This document shows, piece after piece, positions 54,200 through 63,696 of a DNA stretch of 64,000 nt. A program made the position numbers and the translations under genes. Numbering within the stretch: the first letter of the stretch is position 1; each line of letters opens with the position of its first letter. The DNA comes from JBFWWP01 sp050246115 (GTDB taxonomy: Bacteria; Planctomycetota; UBA8108; UBA1146; JAJFFE01). The DNA is taken from contig JBFWWP010000015.1 of assembly GCA_050246115.1 (NCBI GenBank), forward strand, positions 62,001 to 126,000. Direction: 5' to 3'. The notes below the pieces were generated by a model. The model made no database searches and had not been told where the DNA came from. It saw nothing but the letters and a program-made list of their open reading frames with translations.

Positions 54200-56962
54200 G
54201 TGAACATACGCGGGCGCGCCGCGCTGCTCCTGGCGTTGGGCACACCGCTCGCGGCCTTCGGCGAGCCCGTACCCGGATCCGGAACCGCGTTCTTCTACGG
54301 CGCCCCCCTGCCGGCCGCGGCCCTGGCCTTCTACGAACGGGTCGTCGTCGAGCCCGACGCGACGAGTCCCGAGGAAGTGGCAGCCCTCCGCCGCGGCGGC
54401 ACCGAGGTTCTGGCCTACCTGAGCCTTGGCGAGATCGCACGCACAAGCAGCAGGTACCCGCGGGTCGAACGGGAGTGGATCCTCGGCAACAACCCCGACT
54501 GGGACAGCGACATCTTGGACTTGAGCCATGCGGGCTGGCGAGCGCTCGCCGTCGAGCAGGCCCAGTCCCTTCATGCGCGCGGCTTCGACGGCCTGTTCCT
54601 CGATACGCTCGACAGCTATCCACGGGTCTCCGAGGGTGCGGCGCGCGAGCAGCAGCGCCTCGCCCTTGCGTCCCTGATCTCAGCCCTCCACGAGTCGTGC
54701 CCCGGCAAGGTGCTCTTACTCAACCGCGGCTTCGACGTACTCCCCGAGGTCGCGGAGTACGTCGCGGGTGTCGTCGTCGAGTCGCTGTTTCAGACCTCGA
54801 ACTCCGCGGGCACCCGCTTTACTGCGGTGCCCGAAAGCGATCGAACCTGGCTGCTCGACCGCATGCGCGCCGTCCAGGATCGGTACTCGCTACCGATCAC
54901 CGTCATCGACTACGTCGCGCCGAACGATCCTGACTTGGCACGAGCTACTGCCCGTCGCATTCGCGAGCAGGGCTTCGTTCCGTGGGTAGCGACTCCCGCG
55001 CTCGACGCGATGGGAGTCGGCAACGTCGAGGTGGTGCCACGACGAGTGCTAGCGCTCTACTCCAGCCGCAGCGGCTCGCTCGCCGCGGCCGACGCGCATA
55101 CCGGCCTCGCGCCGTGCCTGGAGTACGCAGGGTTCGCCGTAGACTACCTGGATGTGAACGGCTCTCTCCCTACCTACTCGCTGCGGGGCCGCTATGCCGG
55201 AGTCGTAACGTGGCTGCAGGCCAACGACGTCGCCGACAGCGCGCGCTACTCGGCGTGGATCCGCCGGCACTTGGATGACGGACTACGCTTCGCGATTTTC
55301 GGTCACCCTGGCTTCGTACTCGACTCGAGCCTCCTGACCTACCTGGGGCTCGAGGCGGCTACCGAGTCGCTACCCAAACCCGTTCACCTGGTGCTCGATC
55401 GAGCCATCGCGGGATTCGAAGCCGACCCGCTGCCGCGCTCGCGTGGGTTGACTCCGATTCGCCTGCAATCGGGAGATGCCATCGTGTCCGTAGTCGGCGC
55501 GGACGGCCAACGCGTGGACGGCGTCTTCGTGGCGCCCTGGGGAGGGATGGCGCTCGTGCCGTTCTTGCTCCACACGCAGCTCGACGAGTCACGCCGCTGG
55601 ATCATCGATCCATTTCGTTTCTTGGCCAACGCCCTCCGGCTCCCACCCATCCCGGCACCTGACACGACGACTGAGAACGGTTCGCGCCTCTTCTTCGCCC
55701 ACATCGACGGCGACGGGGCTCCGAGCCGAGCCGAGTGGGCGAATGGTCCGTACGCCGCCGAGGTGATTCAGTCCGAAGTCCTCGAGGTTTATCGAGTCCC
55801 CACCGCGGTGTCGTTCGTCGAAGGGGAGATCGGAGCCAGCGGCATCTATCCAGAGACGAGCGCCGCACTCGAAACGGTAGCCCGCCGGATCTTCGCACTG
55901 CCCCACGTCGAGCTAGCAACCCACACGTACAGCCATCCGTTCGACTGGGAATCCGCGGTCGCGGAACCCCAGAACGCCGCCTATCGCCTGCCGATCCGCG
56001 GCTACGAGTTGTGCCTGGACCGCGAGATCGTAGGGTCGGCGTCCTACTTGGAGCGTTTCGCTCCGCCCGGCAAACGCGTCGGGATCGTACTGTGGTCGGG
56101 GGACGCGCTCCCCACCGTGGGGGCACTCGCCACCGCCGAGAGGGCCGATCTGATCAACATGAACGGCGGCACCACTCGCATTTGCCGGAGTCACCCTTCT
56201 CTGCTGAACGTATCGCCGCTGCTGCGACCGGTTGGTGACTACCTGCAGGTGTACGCACCCATCACGAACGAGAACGTCTTCACCAACCTGTGGCAGGGAC
56301 CCTTCTATGGCTTTCGCAGCGTCATCGAGTCCTTCGAGATGACGGATCGTCCACGACGTTTGAAGCCGATCGACATCTACTACCACTTCTACTCCGGAAG
56401 CAAGCAGAGCAGCTTGCTCGCGCTGCGCGAAGTCTACGACTGGGCTCTGGCTCGAGAGACGCTGCCCGTGTTCCCAAGTGAGTTCATCCGCTTGGCGCTC
56501 GACTTCGACCGAGTGACTCTGGCGCGCGACCTCGATGACCACTGGTGGATCCGCGGACTCGGTGACCTCCGAACCCTGCGCGTCCCAGAATCCGCAGGCT
56601 TCCCGGACGTCAACACGTGCCCACTCGTGGTCGGTGTGCGAGAGCACGAGGACGCACGCTACATCAGCTTCGCACCTCCCACTCCGGGAACGTGCGTTCG
56701 GCTCGCGCTCGTTCCGAATCCGGTGCCGGCGCCGATGATCGAACGCACGAACGCGCGAGTACGAGCGTGGGCGCGCGAAGGTTGTGGCTTCCGCCTTCGA
56801 TTGTACGGCCACGTCCACACCGAGCTCCGCATCGTCGGGGTCGAGACCGGCAGTCAACTGTTCTGGGATGGGACACCCTTCTCAGCGGAGTGTGAGGGAG
56901 ACACGTGGACGGTGTACCTCCCGGAAGGAGACTCCGGTGAAGTCGTACTCCGCGCTCCCTGA
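54200..56962 (+). CDS. pelA: PelA-like glycoside hydrolase/deacetylase
   Basis: A 920-residue exported enzyme for processing Pel polysaccharide in the periplasm. The start GTG 54200 has GAGGAG six bases upstream, followed by a signal peptide (RAALLLALGTPLAAFG). The hydrolase domain (about 25-270) has E194 in VVVESLF, matching the catalytic-type Glu of PelA. A Rossmann-like middle domain (about 285-480) precedes the deacetylase domain, with HIDGDG (D503, D505) and THTYSH (H575, H579). The 72-residue spacing between D503 and H575 equals that in Pseudomonas aeruginosa PelA (D528 to H600, from memory). The motif YYHFYSGSKQSSLLALREVY is near 725. Length is close to the known protein (948). It overlaps pelB by 26 bases. 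Confidence 0.92.
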   Translation: MNIRGRAALLLALGTPLAAFGEPVPGSGTAFFYGAPLPAAALAFYERVVVEPDATSPEEVAALRRGGTEVLAYLSLGEIARTSSRYPRVEREWILGNNPDWDSDILDLSHAGWRALAVEQAQSLHARGFDGLFLDTLDSYPRVSEGAAREQQRLALASLISALHESCPGKVLLLNRGFDVLPEVAEYVAGVVVESLFQTSNSAGTRFTAVPESDRTWLLDRMRAVQDRYSLPITVIDYVAPNDPDLARATARRIREQGFVPWVATPALDAMGVGNVEVVPRRVLALYSSRSGSLAAADAHTGLAPCLEYAGFAVDYLDVNGSLPTYSLRGRYAGVVTWLQANDVADSARYSAWIRRHLDDGLRFAIFGHPGFVLDSSLLTYLGLEAATESLPKPVHLVLDRAIAGFEADPLPRSRGLTPIRLQSGDAIVSVVGADGQRVDGVFVAPWGGMALVPFLLHTQLDESRRWIIDPFRFLANALRLPPIPAPDTTTENGSRLFFAHIDGDGAPSRAEWANGPYAAEVIQSEVLEVYRVPTAVSFVEGEIGASGIYPETSAALETVARRIFALPHVELATHTYSHPFDWESAVAEPQNAAYRLPIRGYELCLDREIVGSASYLERFAPPGKRVGIVLWSGDALPTVGALATAERADLINMNGGTTRICRSHPSLLNVSPLLRPVGDYLQVYAPITNENVFTNLWQGPFYGFRSVIESFEMTDRPRRLKPIDIYYHFYSGSKQSSLLALREVYDWALARETLPVFPSEFIRLALDFDRVTLARDLDDHWWIRGLGDLRTLRVPESAGFPDVNTCPLVVGVREHEDARYISFAPPTPGTCVRLALVPNPVPAPMIERTNARVRAWAREGCGFRLRLYGHVHTELRIVGVETGSQLFWDGTPFSAECEGDTWTVYLPEGDSGEVVLRAP

Positions 56963-59900
56963 GCGAGAGCGCCTGCTGCACCCAGCCGCTTTCGCTCTCC
57001 TGTCCGCAATCCTCGGTGCGGGGGTACTCCTCATCTTCCCCGGTCGGCGGCTCGCCCACACCCTCGCCGACCCGGAACAGCAAGACTCCGCGTCCGTTGC
57101 CTATGTCGACCAGGCGCTGCAAGCGTGGCCCGAGGACGCCGAACTGCGCATTCGCGTCGCCGAGCGTTGGGTCCGCGCGGGCGAACTGGAGCGCGCCCGG
57201 GTCGCGATCTCCCCGCTCATCGACACCGCTGGAAGCGACGGGGCTCGCGCGCGCTTCCTCAGCATCGCGATCGAACGTGAGGCTCTGCTCGCCATACCCC
57301 CTTCGCAGCGTGCCGCGGAGGCGGTCGCGTCACTCATGGAGAAGCTCGAAGCCATGGCCGACGTGAGCCGCGACGTTACCCACATCGAGTGGCTCGCGCG
57401 CACGGCACTGCTCTTCGGGGAACCGGTTAGAGCTGCGCGACTATTCGAGCACCTTGCCAGCCGCGACCTCGCGCGCCGGGTTCGTTGGCTGCGACAAGCC
57501 GCCCAGTGGTTCGTGGCCGGCGGTGATTCCATGCGCGCGGCCGGGATCTACGCAACCATTGCCTACGAGACCTTGAGCGAGGAAGAGTTCTGCAGCGCCG
57601 CCCTGGACTCGGTCGCGGCACTACGTGCCGCGAACCGCGAAGGGCTTGGACTCGAACGTCTGCTCGAGTTCCTCGAGTGGCACCCCAACAACGTGAAGTT
57701 GCTCGACCGCGCAGTGGCGCTCGCGCGTAGCCAAGATCGCCCCGACCTGGCTCGCGACCTCGGTCGTCGCCTCGCGGAGAGACGAAGCGTCCCACGAGAC
57801 GTGCTCGAGCGCCAGATCGACGCCGAGCTGGCGCTCGGTGACATGCCCGCGGCCCTGCCACTCGCCGCGCGCGTGGTCGCTGAATACCCGGCCGACGCCA
57901 ACGCTCGCGCCCGCCTGGCGCAGTTCTTGACTTGGAGCGGACGACTCCCCGAGGCCATGCCGCATTGGGTCGAGGCAGCACGTGGCGACGCCAATCCTGC
58001 GTACCTCACCAATGCTCTGGCGACCGCGCGCACCTTGGGCGACTCCACCACCATCGTCGAGCTCTGGCGATTGCAGCGCACGCGCGCGCCGATGACCGCG
58101 GCCGGCGTGATCGAACTGGCGGCGGCATACGAAGCGATCGGGGAGCCCGCCGCGGCCGAACGTGAACTTCGCGAGTACATCGCCAACGCACCCGAGCAAC
58201 TCGAGCCGTCCCTGATGCTCGCGCGGATCCAACATGGCCAGGGCGACTTGGCAGGCGCACTCGCTACGCAACGCCAGATCCTCGCGCATCACCAGCTGAC
58301 GCCGGAGCGGATACTCGCCGCCGCCCGCACCCTGTCGACGCTCGGCGACGATGCCGCCGCTCTCGACCTGCTCGAGTCACACCGCGGCATCGCGCAGCGC
58401 GGCGACGTCGAGTTCTGGCGCGCACTGGGGCGCCTTGCCTGGGAAGCCGAGAACGACAAAGAGGCGCTCGCAGCGTACCGGAGTCTCTGGCGAGGCAGTA
58501 CCCGAACGGAGCCGGACGCTGAGCGACTGATCGCTCTCTTGCTGGCAGCGCGCCACGACGAAGAAGCGCTGGAGGTCGCCGAGGAGGCCTGGAGAGAGTT
58601 CGACCGAATGGAGTTCGCCGTCGTCGCGCTCGAGGCGGCCGTCAGGAGCGAGCAGTGGGGAGCTGCGGCGCGGCTCGCCGACGAGGCGAAGGCCCAGCAT
58701 CCCGAGTTGCTGGAAGACAAGCGTTACTGGGTCGTCGAGGCAACACGGTACGCCGCGGCCGCCGATGTTCCGAACGCCGCGGAGGCCTATCACCGAGCAC
58801 TCGCCATCGACCCGCACGACGCAGTCGTCCTCGCAGGCGCGCTTTGGTACTTCATCGATGCCAACCAACTCGAATTGCTCGCGCGCTTGCTCGAGCGCAA
58901 TGAGCCCGGGGAGGTTCCCCAACGCGAGCTTTGGGGCGCCTACAACGCCGGCCTGCGCCGCCTCGGAAGACCGTCCGAGACTCTCGAACGTTACGATCGC
59001 TTCGCCCGCGCGCATGCCGGCGATGTCTTGTGGGGCCTCGAGTACGCGGCGGCACTCGTCGAGGCGCAGCGCGAGGATACCTCTTGGCGTGTCCGCAGAG
59101 AGCTGCTCCCGCAGGCCTGGCAAGCCGGGCATGCACTACTGGCTCGCAGCCACTGGACCCCCGAGGAGGCTCGCGTGGTGGTGGGAGCGACCCGCTTGGT
59201 GCGCGAGCTTCTCGGCGACGAAGCAGCGCGCCCGTGGGTGGAGGCGGTCGAGACGCGCGCCGCGGACGACGACTTCTTGCGCGAGTTCGTGGTCGAGCAA
59301 TACCTTGCCCAGGACGACGACGATCGCGCCCACGCCATCGTGCAGCCGGGCGAGCGCGGTGAACCGCCACTCGAGCGCGCGGTACCGCGTTGGGAACGAC
59401 TCTCGCTCGCGCTGCGCACGGAGAACCTACCCGAGGTCGCGGCGAACCTCGGCGCGCGGGGGGAGTCGGTGTCGGACTTGGGGCGGGTCGACGAAATCGA
59501 AGGCCTGCGACGCCTCGGTCGGGATGACGAGGCCTGGTCTCTGTCGCTGTCGCGGCTGTGGGAGCGCACCGGCGAGGTGGATACCGACAACCGATCGCTC
59601 CTCGGGCTCGCGACCCGCTTGGGTGCGCGGCATCCGCAGGCGACCCGCGCTCGCCTCGGGGTCGAGACCCTGGGCAACTTGGAGTGGACGCGCTCGGAAC
59701 TCGCAACGACGTTCGGCACGAACACCCGGCAGTTCGAGCTGCAGGTCGTTGAAGCTCGAGTCACGACCCGCTCGCGCACGGTGGCCATCTCGGGGCGCAG
59801 TCGTCAGCCCCAGCTCGTCGCCAACCTCGATCTCACCACGGATACGGCGCGGCACCTGCTTGGGGTCGGGGTCACCGATGACGGCGTGAACACGCTGCCG

Positions 59901-60569
59901 TCGGCCCACTATGACCTTCGACTGGGGCTCGGCGGGGCGGCGAGCGGACAAGTCGCCGTGGCCCTGAACCAGCTCACGCAGGAGAGCGACGCGTTGCGAC
60001 TCGCGGGCGCTGTCGATCGCGTGCGGGCACGAGTGGCGTTCGAGCTGACGCCGCGCGAGTACGCCAGTGCGGGTGTCGGCTGGAGTGAGTTCTACGACCG
60101 AGAGCGCGCGTCGGTCGCGCGTGGGCTCGGCCTCGAATTCGAGCTCGGACACCGGCTGCATGCCGGCAGCCGCCAGTTCGCGGTGCGCGCATTCGGCGCG
60201 GCCGCTTTCCACCAGACTCCGCGGAGCCTGCCTGAGTCGTTCGCCGAGATTCTCGGAACCACCGCGGACCCGAGTGCGATCGTTCCGCGCGAGTTCGCGG
60301 TGTTCGGTGTCGGGCTCTCCACACAGCACGGTCAACCGGCGGAGTGGGCCCCGACGACCGGCGGAATCCGCTATCACGCTGATGTCTACGCCGGCTGGCT
60401 CTTGCCAGCGGGGCAACTGACCTTCGCGGCCCGGGCCAGCGTTGGCGTCGAGGTGCTCGGACGCGACGAGTTGAGCCTGGCTGTCCACTACGGTGACAGT
60501 CAAGGCGGCTTCGAGAACCAGGATTCCTCCGGGGTCTCTGTGCAGTACTCGTACCGCTTCGGCCGATGA
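56937..60569 (+). CDS. pelB: PelB-like TPR/outer-membrane porin
   Basis: A 1210-residue protein, close to the length of P. aeruginosa PelB (about 1193). GTG 56937 has AAGGAG six bases upstream. One membrane helix (about 20-36, FALLSAILGAGVLLIFPG) is followed by a long helical TPR array (about 40-920). The C-terminal part (about 930-1210) is a beta-barrel with alternating strands that ends in SVQYSYRFGR, an outer-membrane-type terminus. PelB exports the polymer across the outer membrane, and its TPR part binds PelA; that role is family knowledge. The 26-base overlap with pelA suggests translational coupling. Confidence 0.9.
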   Translation: MKSYSALPERERLLHPAAFALLSAILGAGVLLIFPGRRLAHTLADPEQQDSASVAYVDQALQAWPEDAELRIRVAERWVRAGELERARVAISPLIDTAGSDGARARFLSIAIEREALLAIPPSQRAAEAVASLMEKLEAMADVSRDVTHIEWLARTALLFGEPVRAARLFEHLASRDLARRVRWLRQAAQWFVAGGDSMRAAGIYATIAYETLSEEEFCSAALDSVAALRAANREGLGLERLLEFLEWHPNNVKLLDRAVALARSQDRPDLARDLGRRLAERRSVPRDVLERQIDAELALGDMPAALPLAARVVAEYPADANARARLAQFLTWSGRLPEAMPHWVEAARGDANPAYLTNALATARTLGDSTTIVELWRLQRTRAPMTAAGVIELAAAYEAIGEPAAAERELREYIANAPEQLEPSLMLARIQHGQGDLAGALATQRQILAHHQLTPERILAAARTLSTLGDDAAALDLLESHRGIAQRGDVEFWRALGRLAWEAENDKEALAAYRSLWRGSTRTEPDAERLIALLLAARHDEEALEVAEEAWREFDRMEFAVVALEAAVRSEQWGAAARLADEAKAQHPELLEDKRYWVVEATRYAAAADVPNAAEAYHRALAIDPHDAVVLAGALWYFIDANQLELLARLLERNEPGEVPQRELWGAYNAGLRRLGRPSETLERYDRFARAHAGDVLWGLEYAAALVEAQREDTSWRVRRELLPQAWQAGHALLARSHWTPEEARVVVGATRLVRELLGDEAARPWVEAVETRAADDDFLREFVVEQYLAQDDDDRAHAIVQPGERGEPPLERAVPRWERLSLALRTENLPEVAANLGARGESVSDLGRVDEIEGLRRLGRDDEAWSLSLSRLWERTGEVDTDNRSLLGLATRLGARHPQATRARLGVETLGNLEWTRSELATTFGTNTRQFELQVVEARVTTRSRTVAISGRSRQPQLVANLDLTTDTARHLLGVGVTDDGVNTLPSAHYDLRLGLGGAASGQVAVALNQLTQESDALRLAGAVDRVRARVAFELTPREYASAGVGWSEFYDRERASVARGLGLEFELGHRLHAGSRQFAVRAFGAAAFHQTPRSLPESFAEILGTTADPSAIVPREFAVFGVGLSTQHGQPAEWAPTTGGIRYHADVYAGWLLPAGQLTFAARASVGVEVLGRDELSLAVHYGDSQGGFENQDSSGVSVQYSYRFGR

Positions 60570-60785
60570 AACAGGGGGTCGCCTCGCGAGGGTTGCAGCG
60601 GACCGGGTCGGTCCCGCCCCCGTTGGGTTCGCATCGTGAAGGTCGGTCGGATCGCAGACCGATCGGCCTCCCCGGCGAACACCGGGGTGCAACGACGCTG
60701 CGCCCATGACGCTGCAACCGGTGACGCCGCACCCGGGCGGACCGTGCCCGATCACCCAGCCCGAGCCGAGGTCGAACAGTACCAA

Positions 60786-61346
60786 ATGTCCCGAGAACGC
60801 CCGCGCTACCCGTGGTTTCGCCAGCTCAGCGCCCTCGTCGGGACCTTGCTCCTGACGACCGCATGCTCGGTGCTGGATGTGCACCGATCACAGGGTCGAC
60901 TCGACCCCGACGGTGGCTGGGTGATCTTGCCGTGGGAGAACCGCGCCGAGGCGCCGCGCGCTGGCGAACGATTGGAGCCGGTCTTGAAGACGCTGCTCCT
61001 CGGTCGCGGCGTACTCGACGTCGCGAGTACACCGCCTGCCGCCGAGTCGGCCACCGGGCTCCCGAATCTCGACCCAGGCGAGGCCACGCGCCAGGCACGC
61101 GACTGGGCTGCGACCCAAGGCTTCAAGTATGCGGTCCAGGGAAGCATCACCGAGTGGCGGTACAAGGCCGGCCTCGACGGCGAGCCTGCGGTCGGGCTCA
61201 CCGTCACGGTCGTGGAGCTGGCCTCCGGACGAACCGTGTGGTCGGCGAGTGGGGCCCGGGCCGGCTGGGGTCGCGAGAGTCTCAGCGGAGCGGCTCAGAA
61301 ACTGCTCCGCAGACTCCTCGCGAGTCTCGACTTCGAGGAAACATGA
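60786..61346 (+). CDS. pelC: PelC-like outer-membrane lipoprotein
   Basis: A 186-residue lipoprotein with signal peptide RQLSALVGTLLLTTAC, the modified Cys at about residue 27, and a beta/alpha domain with GGWVILPWENRAEAPRAGER (about 42-61) and FKYAVQGSITEWRYKAG (about 117-133). In characterised systems PelC forms a ring on the periplasmic side of the outer membrane that guides the polymer to PelB. The size fits (172 in P. aeruginosa). The ATG at 60786 has only a weak ribosome-binding site, and a 216-base gap from pelB (60570-60785) holds no other gene. Its stop overlaps the pelD start (ATGA). Confidence 0.85.
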   Translation: MSRERPRYPWFRQLSALVGTLLLTTACSVLDVHRSQGRLDPDGGWVILPWENRAEAPRAGERLEPVLKTLLLGRGVLDVASTPPAAESATGLPNLDPGEATRQARDWAATQGFKYAVQGSITEWRYKAGLDGEPAVGLTVTVVELASGRTVWSASGARAGWGRESLSGAAQKLLRRLLASLDFEET

Positions 61347-62731
61347 GCGCGGGGAGCGGCGAACGGCGTGGGAACGCGCCCTTGCGGATCGGCTTGGTGC
61401 ACGCGAGTCTCGAGTCTGCGCTCGCCACGTTGCTGGTGCCGATCGTGGGGACACTGGCGTGGCCCGAGGATCCGCTGCTCCTCACCGCCGGATTTCCGTA
61501 CTTGATCTTCTCGCCCCTGCTTCCGGCCCTACGCTACGGCTTCGCATTCGGCTTTGGTAGTGCGCTCGCGCTCACGCTCGCGCTCGCCATGGCGTGGTGG
61601 CTCCAGATCCTGCCAGTCCCGCAGTTTCCGACCGAGACCGTGTTCGGGATGCTCACGACGTGCATGATCGCCGGTGAGTTCACCAACCTGTGGCGACGCC
61701 GAGCGGACCGCGCCTGGGCCGCGGCGGAGTACTGCCAGACCCGATTGAACGCGTTCACGCCACGCTACTACACGCTGAAAGCGTCGCACGACCGCCTCGA
61801 ACAAAAACTCGCGGGTAGCACCCAGAGCCTGCGCACGGCGCTACAGACCGTGCGTGATCGCTTCCCGCCGCAGCGAAGTCGACCCCCGCTCGACGTCGTC
61901 GGCTCGGAGATCCTGAGCATCTTCGCGAACTTCTGTGCCGTCCAAGTCGGGTGCGTGTTCGCCGTTCGGGACAACGCCGAAGTCATCTGGCCGCCGTGCG
62001 CGACGTTGGGTTCCGGCGTACAGATACCCGCGACTCATGCTTTCGTGAGTGAAGCGTTGCGAACCAATCAAACCGTCAGTGCGCACTTCCGCACGGATCA
62101 GAAGAGCGACCTCCGCGAACGAGATCAGGATGTGCTCGCCGTCGTCCCGATCGCCGATGCCTTCCACAACGTCTGGGCCCTGGTGGTCGTGCAAGAACTG
62201 CCCTTCATGAGCTTTCACCAGGACAACCTCGTGCTGATGGCGGTGATCGGTGGTGCGATCGGTGACGAGCTCACGTCCAGCCTGGAGCAGACCGGCAGTG
62301 AAGACGCGGGCGAGCAGGAGTTCCGCCTGCACCTTCGGCGCTGCTTGGACGATCGTCGTGACCATGGGCTGGCCGTCTCGGTCGTCACCTTTCTCTTGAA
62401 TCCCGAGTTCGCGTCGTCGCGGGTGCTCGACCAGATCACGGCACAGACGAGGAGCCTCGATCTCTACTGGATCAGCGCGAACCGAGAAGGCGACACCCTG
62501 CTCGCGCTCCTGCTTCCGCTCACCGACGAGTTGGGCGCAGCCGGCTTCCTCCAGCGCATCGAGGGTCACTTCCGTAGCCGGCTCGGCAAGAGCCTGGCGG
62601 AAGCTGGGGTCCAAGCCCAGTCCATGACTCTGGGCCGCCAAGACACGGTAGACGACGTCGTGACTCAAATCCAAGGACTGCGAATCACCGATGAAGCTCC
62701 GATTCTCGCTCCCGCTGTGCCTGCTGCTTGA
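61343..62731 (+). CDS. pelD: PelD-like c-di-GMP receptor
   Basis: A 462-residue inner-membrane protein (455 in P. aeruginosa). Four membrane helices (about 22-110) are followed by a coiled-coil (about 117-170), a GAF domain (about 180-320) and a GGDEF-like domain (about 325-462). The catalytic GGDEF is degenerate (REGDT), but the inhibitory-site motif RSLD is intact at R370 to D373, just upstream, as in P. aeruginosa PelD (R367, D370). It should therefore bind c-di-GMP without making it and turn on Pel synthesis. GAGG precedes the ATG, which overlaps the pelC stop; its 3' end overlaps pelE by 41 bases. Confidence 0.92.
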   Translation: MSAGSGERRGNAPLRIGLVHASLESALATLLVPIVGTLAWPEDPLLLTAGFPYLIFSPLLPALRYGFAFGFGSALALTLALAMAWWLQILPVPQFPTETVFGMLTTCMIAGEFTNLWRRRADRAWAAAEYCQTRLNAFTPRYYTLKASHDRLEQKLAGSTQSLRTALQTVRDRFPPQRSRPPLDVVGSEILSIFANFCAVQVGCVFAVRDNAEVIWPPCATLGSGVQIPATHAFVSEALRTNQTVSAHFRTDQKSDLRERDQDVLAVVPIADAFHNVWALVVVQELPFMSFHQDNLVLMAVIGGAIGDELTSSLEQTGSEDAGEQEFRLHLRRCLDDRRDHGLAVSVVTFLLNPEFASSRVLDQITAQTRSLDLYWISANREGDTLLALLLPLTDELGAAGFLQRIEGHFRSRLGKSLAEAGVQAQSMTLGRQDTVDDVVTQIQGLRITDEAPILAPAVPAA

Positions 62732-63683
62732 GGGCCTCAGCGCGGCGGTCGTCCTGGTGCCGCTGCCGGTCTGGGCACGCCTCCTGTTGCTCACGATCGG
62801 GCACGGGCTGGCGTCGTTCGCGATCTGCCCCGCCCTCCACAAACGGCTCCCGGAACGATTGCAGGAGCCCGCTTGGTGGGCGCGGGCCTGGATCTTTGTC
62901 ACGTGTTTGTTCCTGCCCGTCTTCGGCGCGCTCGGTCTGCTCACGACCTTGTTCGTACTCTCCAAGCTCCCCGCGATCGATCGCCGGCAACCTTGGCGCT
63001 TGGTGGAGTCGCCGTCGCTCTCGATCCGCAAGCGTCCACACAACGCCGAGCTGCCCTACGGGGACGGAGGTCTCCTCGGCGTGGTTCGCTACGCATCGGA
63101 TCCACAGCGCCGCATGGACGCGATCCTGTCCACGCAGCAGCTCCCGGCGCGGGAATCGGTGCCCATCCTCCACACCGCACTCAAGGACGGTGTCGACGAG
63201 GTGCGACTCCTCGCGTACTCGATGCTCGATCGTATGGAACTGAGGATCAATGGCCGCATCACCGAGATGCGGGAGGCCCTCGAAGGCGCCTCCCCGGAAC
63301 TGGCCGCCCAACTCCACCACAAGCTCGGCGAGCAATACTGGGAACTGGCCGACTCCGGACTCGCCCAGGGCGACGTGCGCCGGCACATGGTCGCTACCGC
63401 CCAGAAGCACGGCGACGAGAGCCTCGCACTCGAGTCTCACAACGCTCAGGCGCACCTGCTCCTCGGCCGCGTCCGACTCGAGCAGAGTGACCTCGACGAG
63501 GCTCAGAGGCACTTGGAGATCGCGATCGTCCAGGGAATGGCGCCGTCGGAGGTCGCGGCACTCATGGCGGACATCGCGTTTCGACGACGAGACTTCCGGG
63601 CCACCCGAGCGGCGCTGCGCAAGGCCGACCCGCTCAGCTTGCGCACGCGTCCTCTGAGCCAGGTATCGAGCCTATGGCAGTGA
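62691..63683 (+). CDS. pelE: PelE-like inner-membrane/TPR protein
   Basis: A 330-residue protein (329 in P. aeruginosa). Two or three N-terminal membrane helices (about 6-26, 29-47 and 64-88) precede a helical TPR part (about 200-320, with AQAHLLLGRVRLEQSDLDEA and FRRRDFRATRAALRKADPL). PelE works with PelD, PelF and PelG in the inner-membrane synthase complex. It begins inside the end of pelD (41-base overlap) and ends 13 bases before pelF. No catalytic motif is expected. Confidence 0.88.
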   Translation: MKLRFSLPLCLLLEGLSAAVVLVPLPVWARLLLLTIGHGLASFAICPALHKRLPERLQEPAWWARAWIFVTCLFLPVFGALGLLTTLFVLSKLPAIDRRQPWRLVESPSLSIRKRPHNAELPYGDGGLLGVVRYASDPQRRMDAILSTQQLPARESVPILHTALKDGVDEVRLLAYSMLDRMELRINGRITEMREALEGASPELAAQLHHKLGEQYWELADSGLAQGDVRRHMVATAQKHGDESLALESHNAQAHLLLGRVRLEQSDLDEAQRHLEIAIVQGMAPSEVAALMADIAFRRRDFRATRAALRKADPLSLRTRPLSQVSSLWQ

Positions 63684-63696
63684 ACGGCGGCCACCC

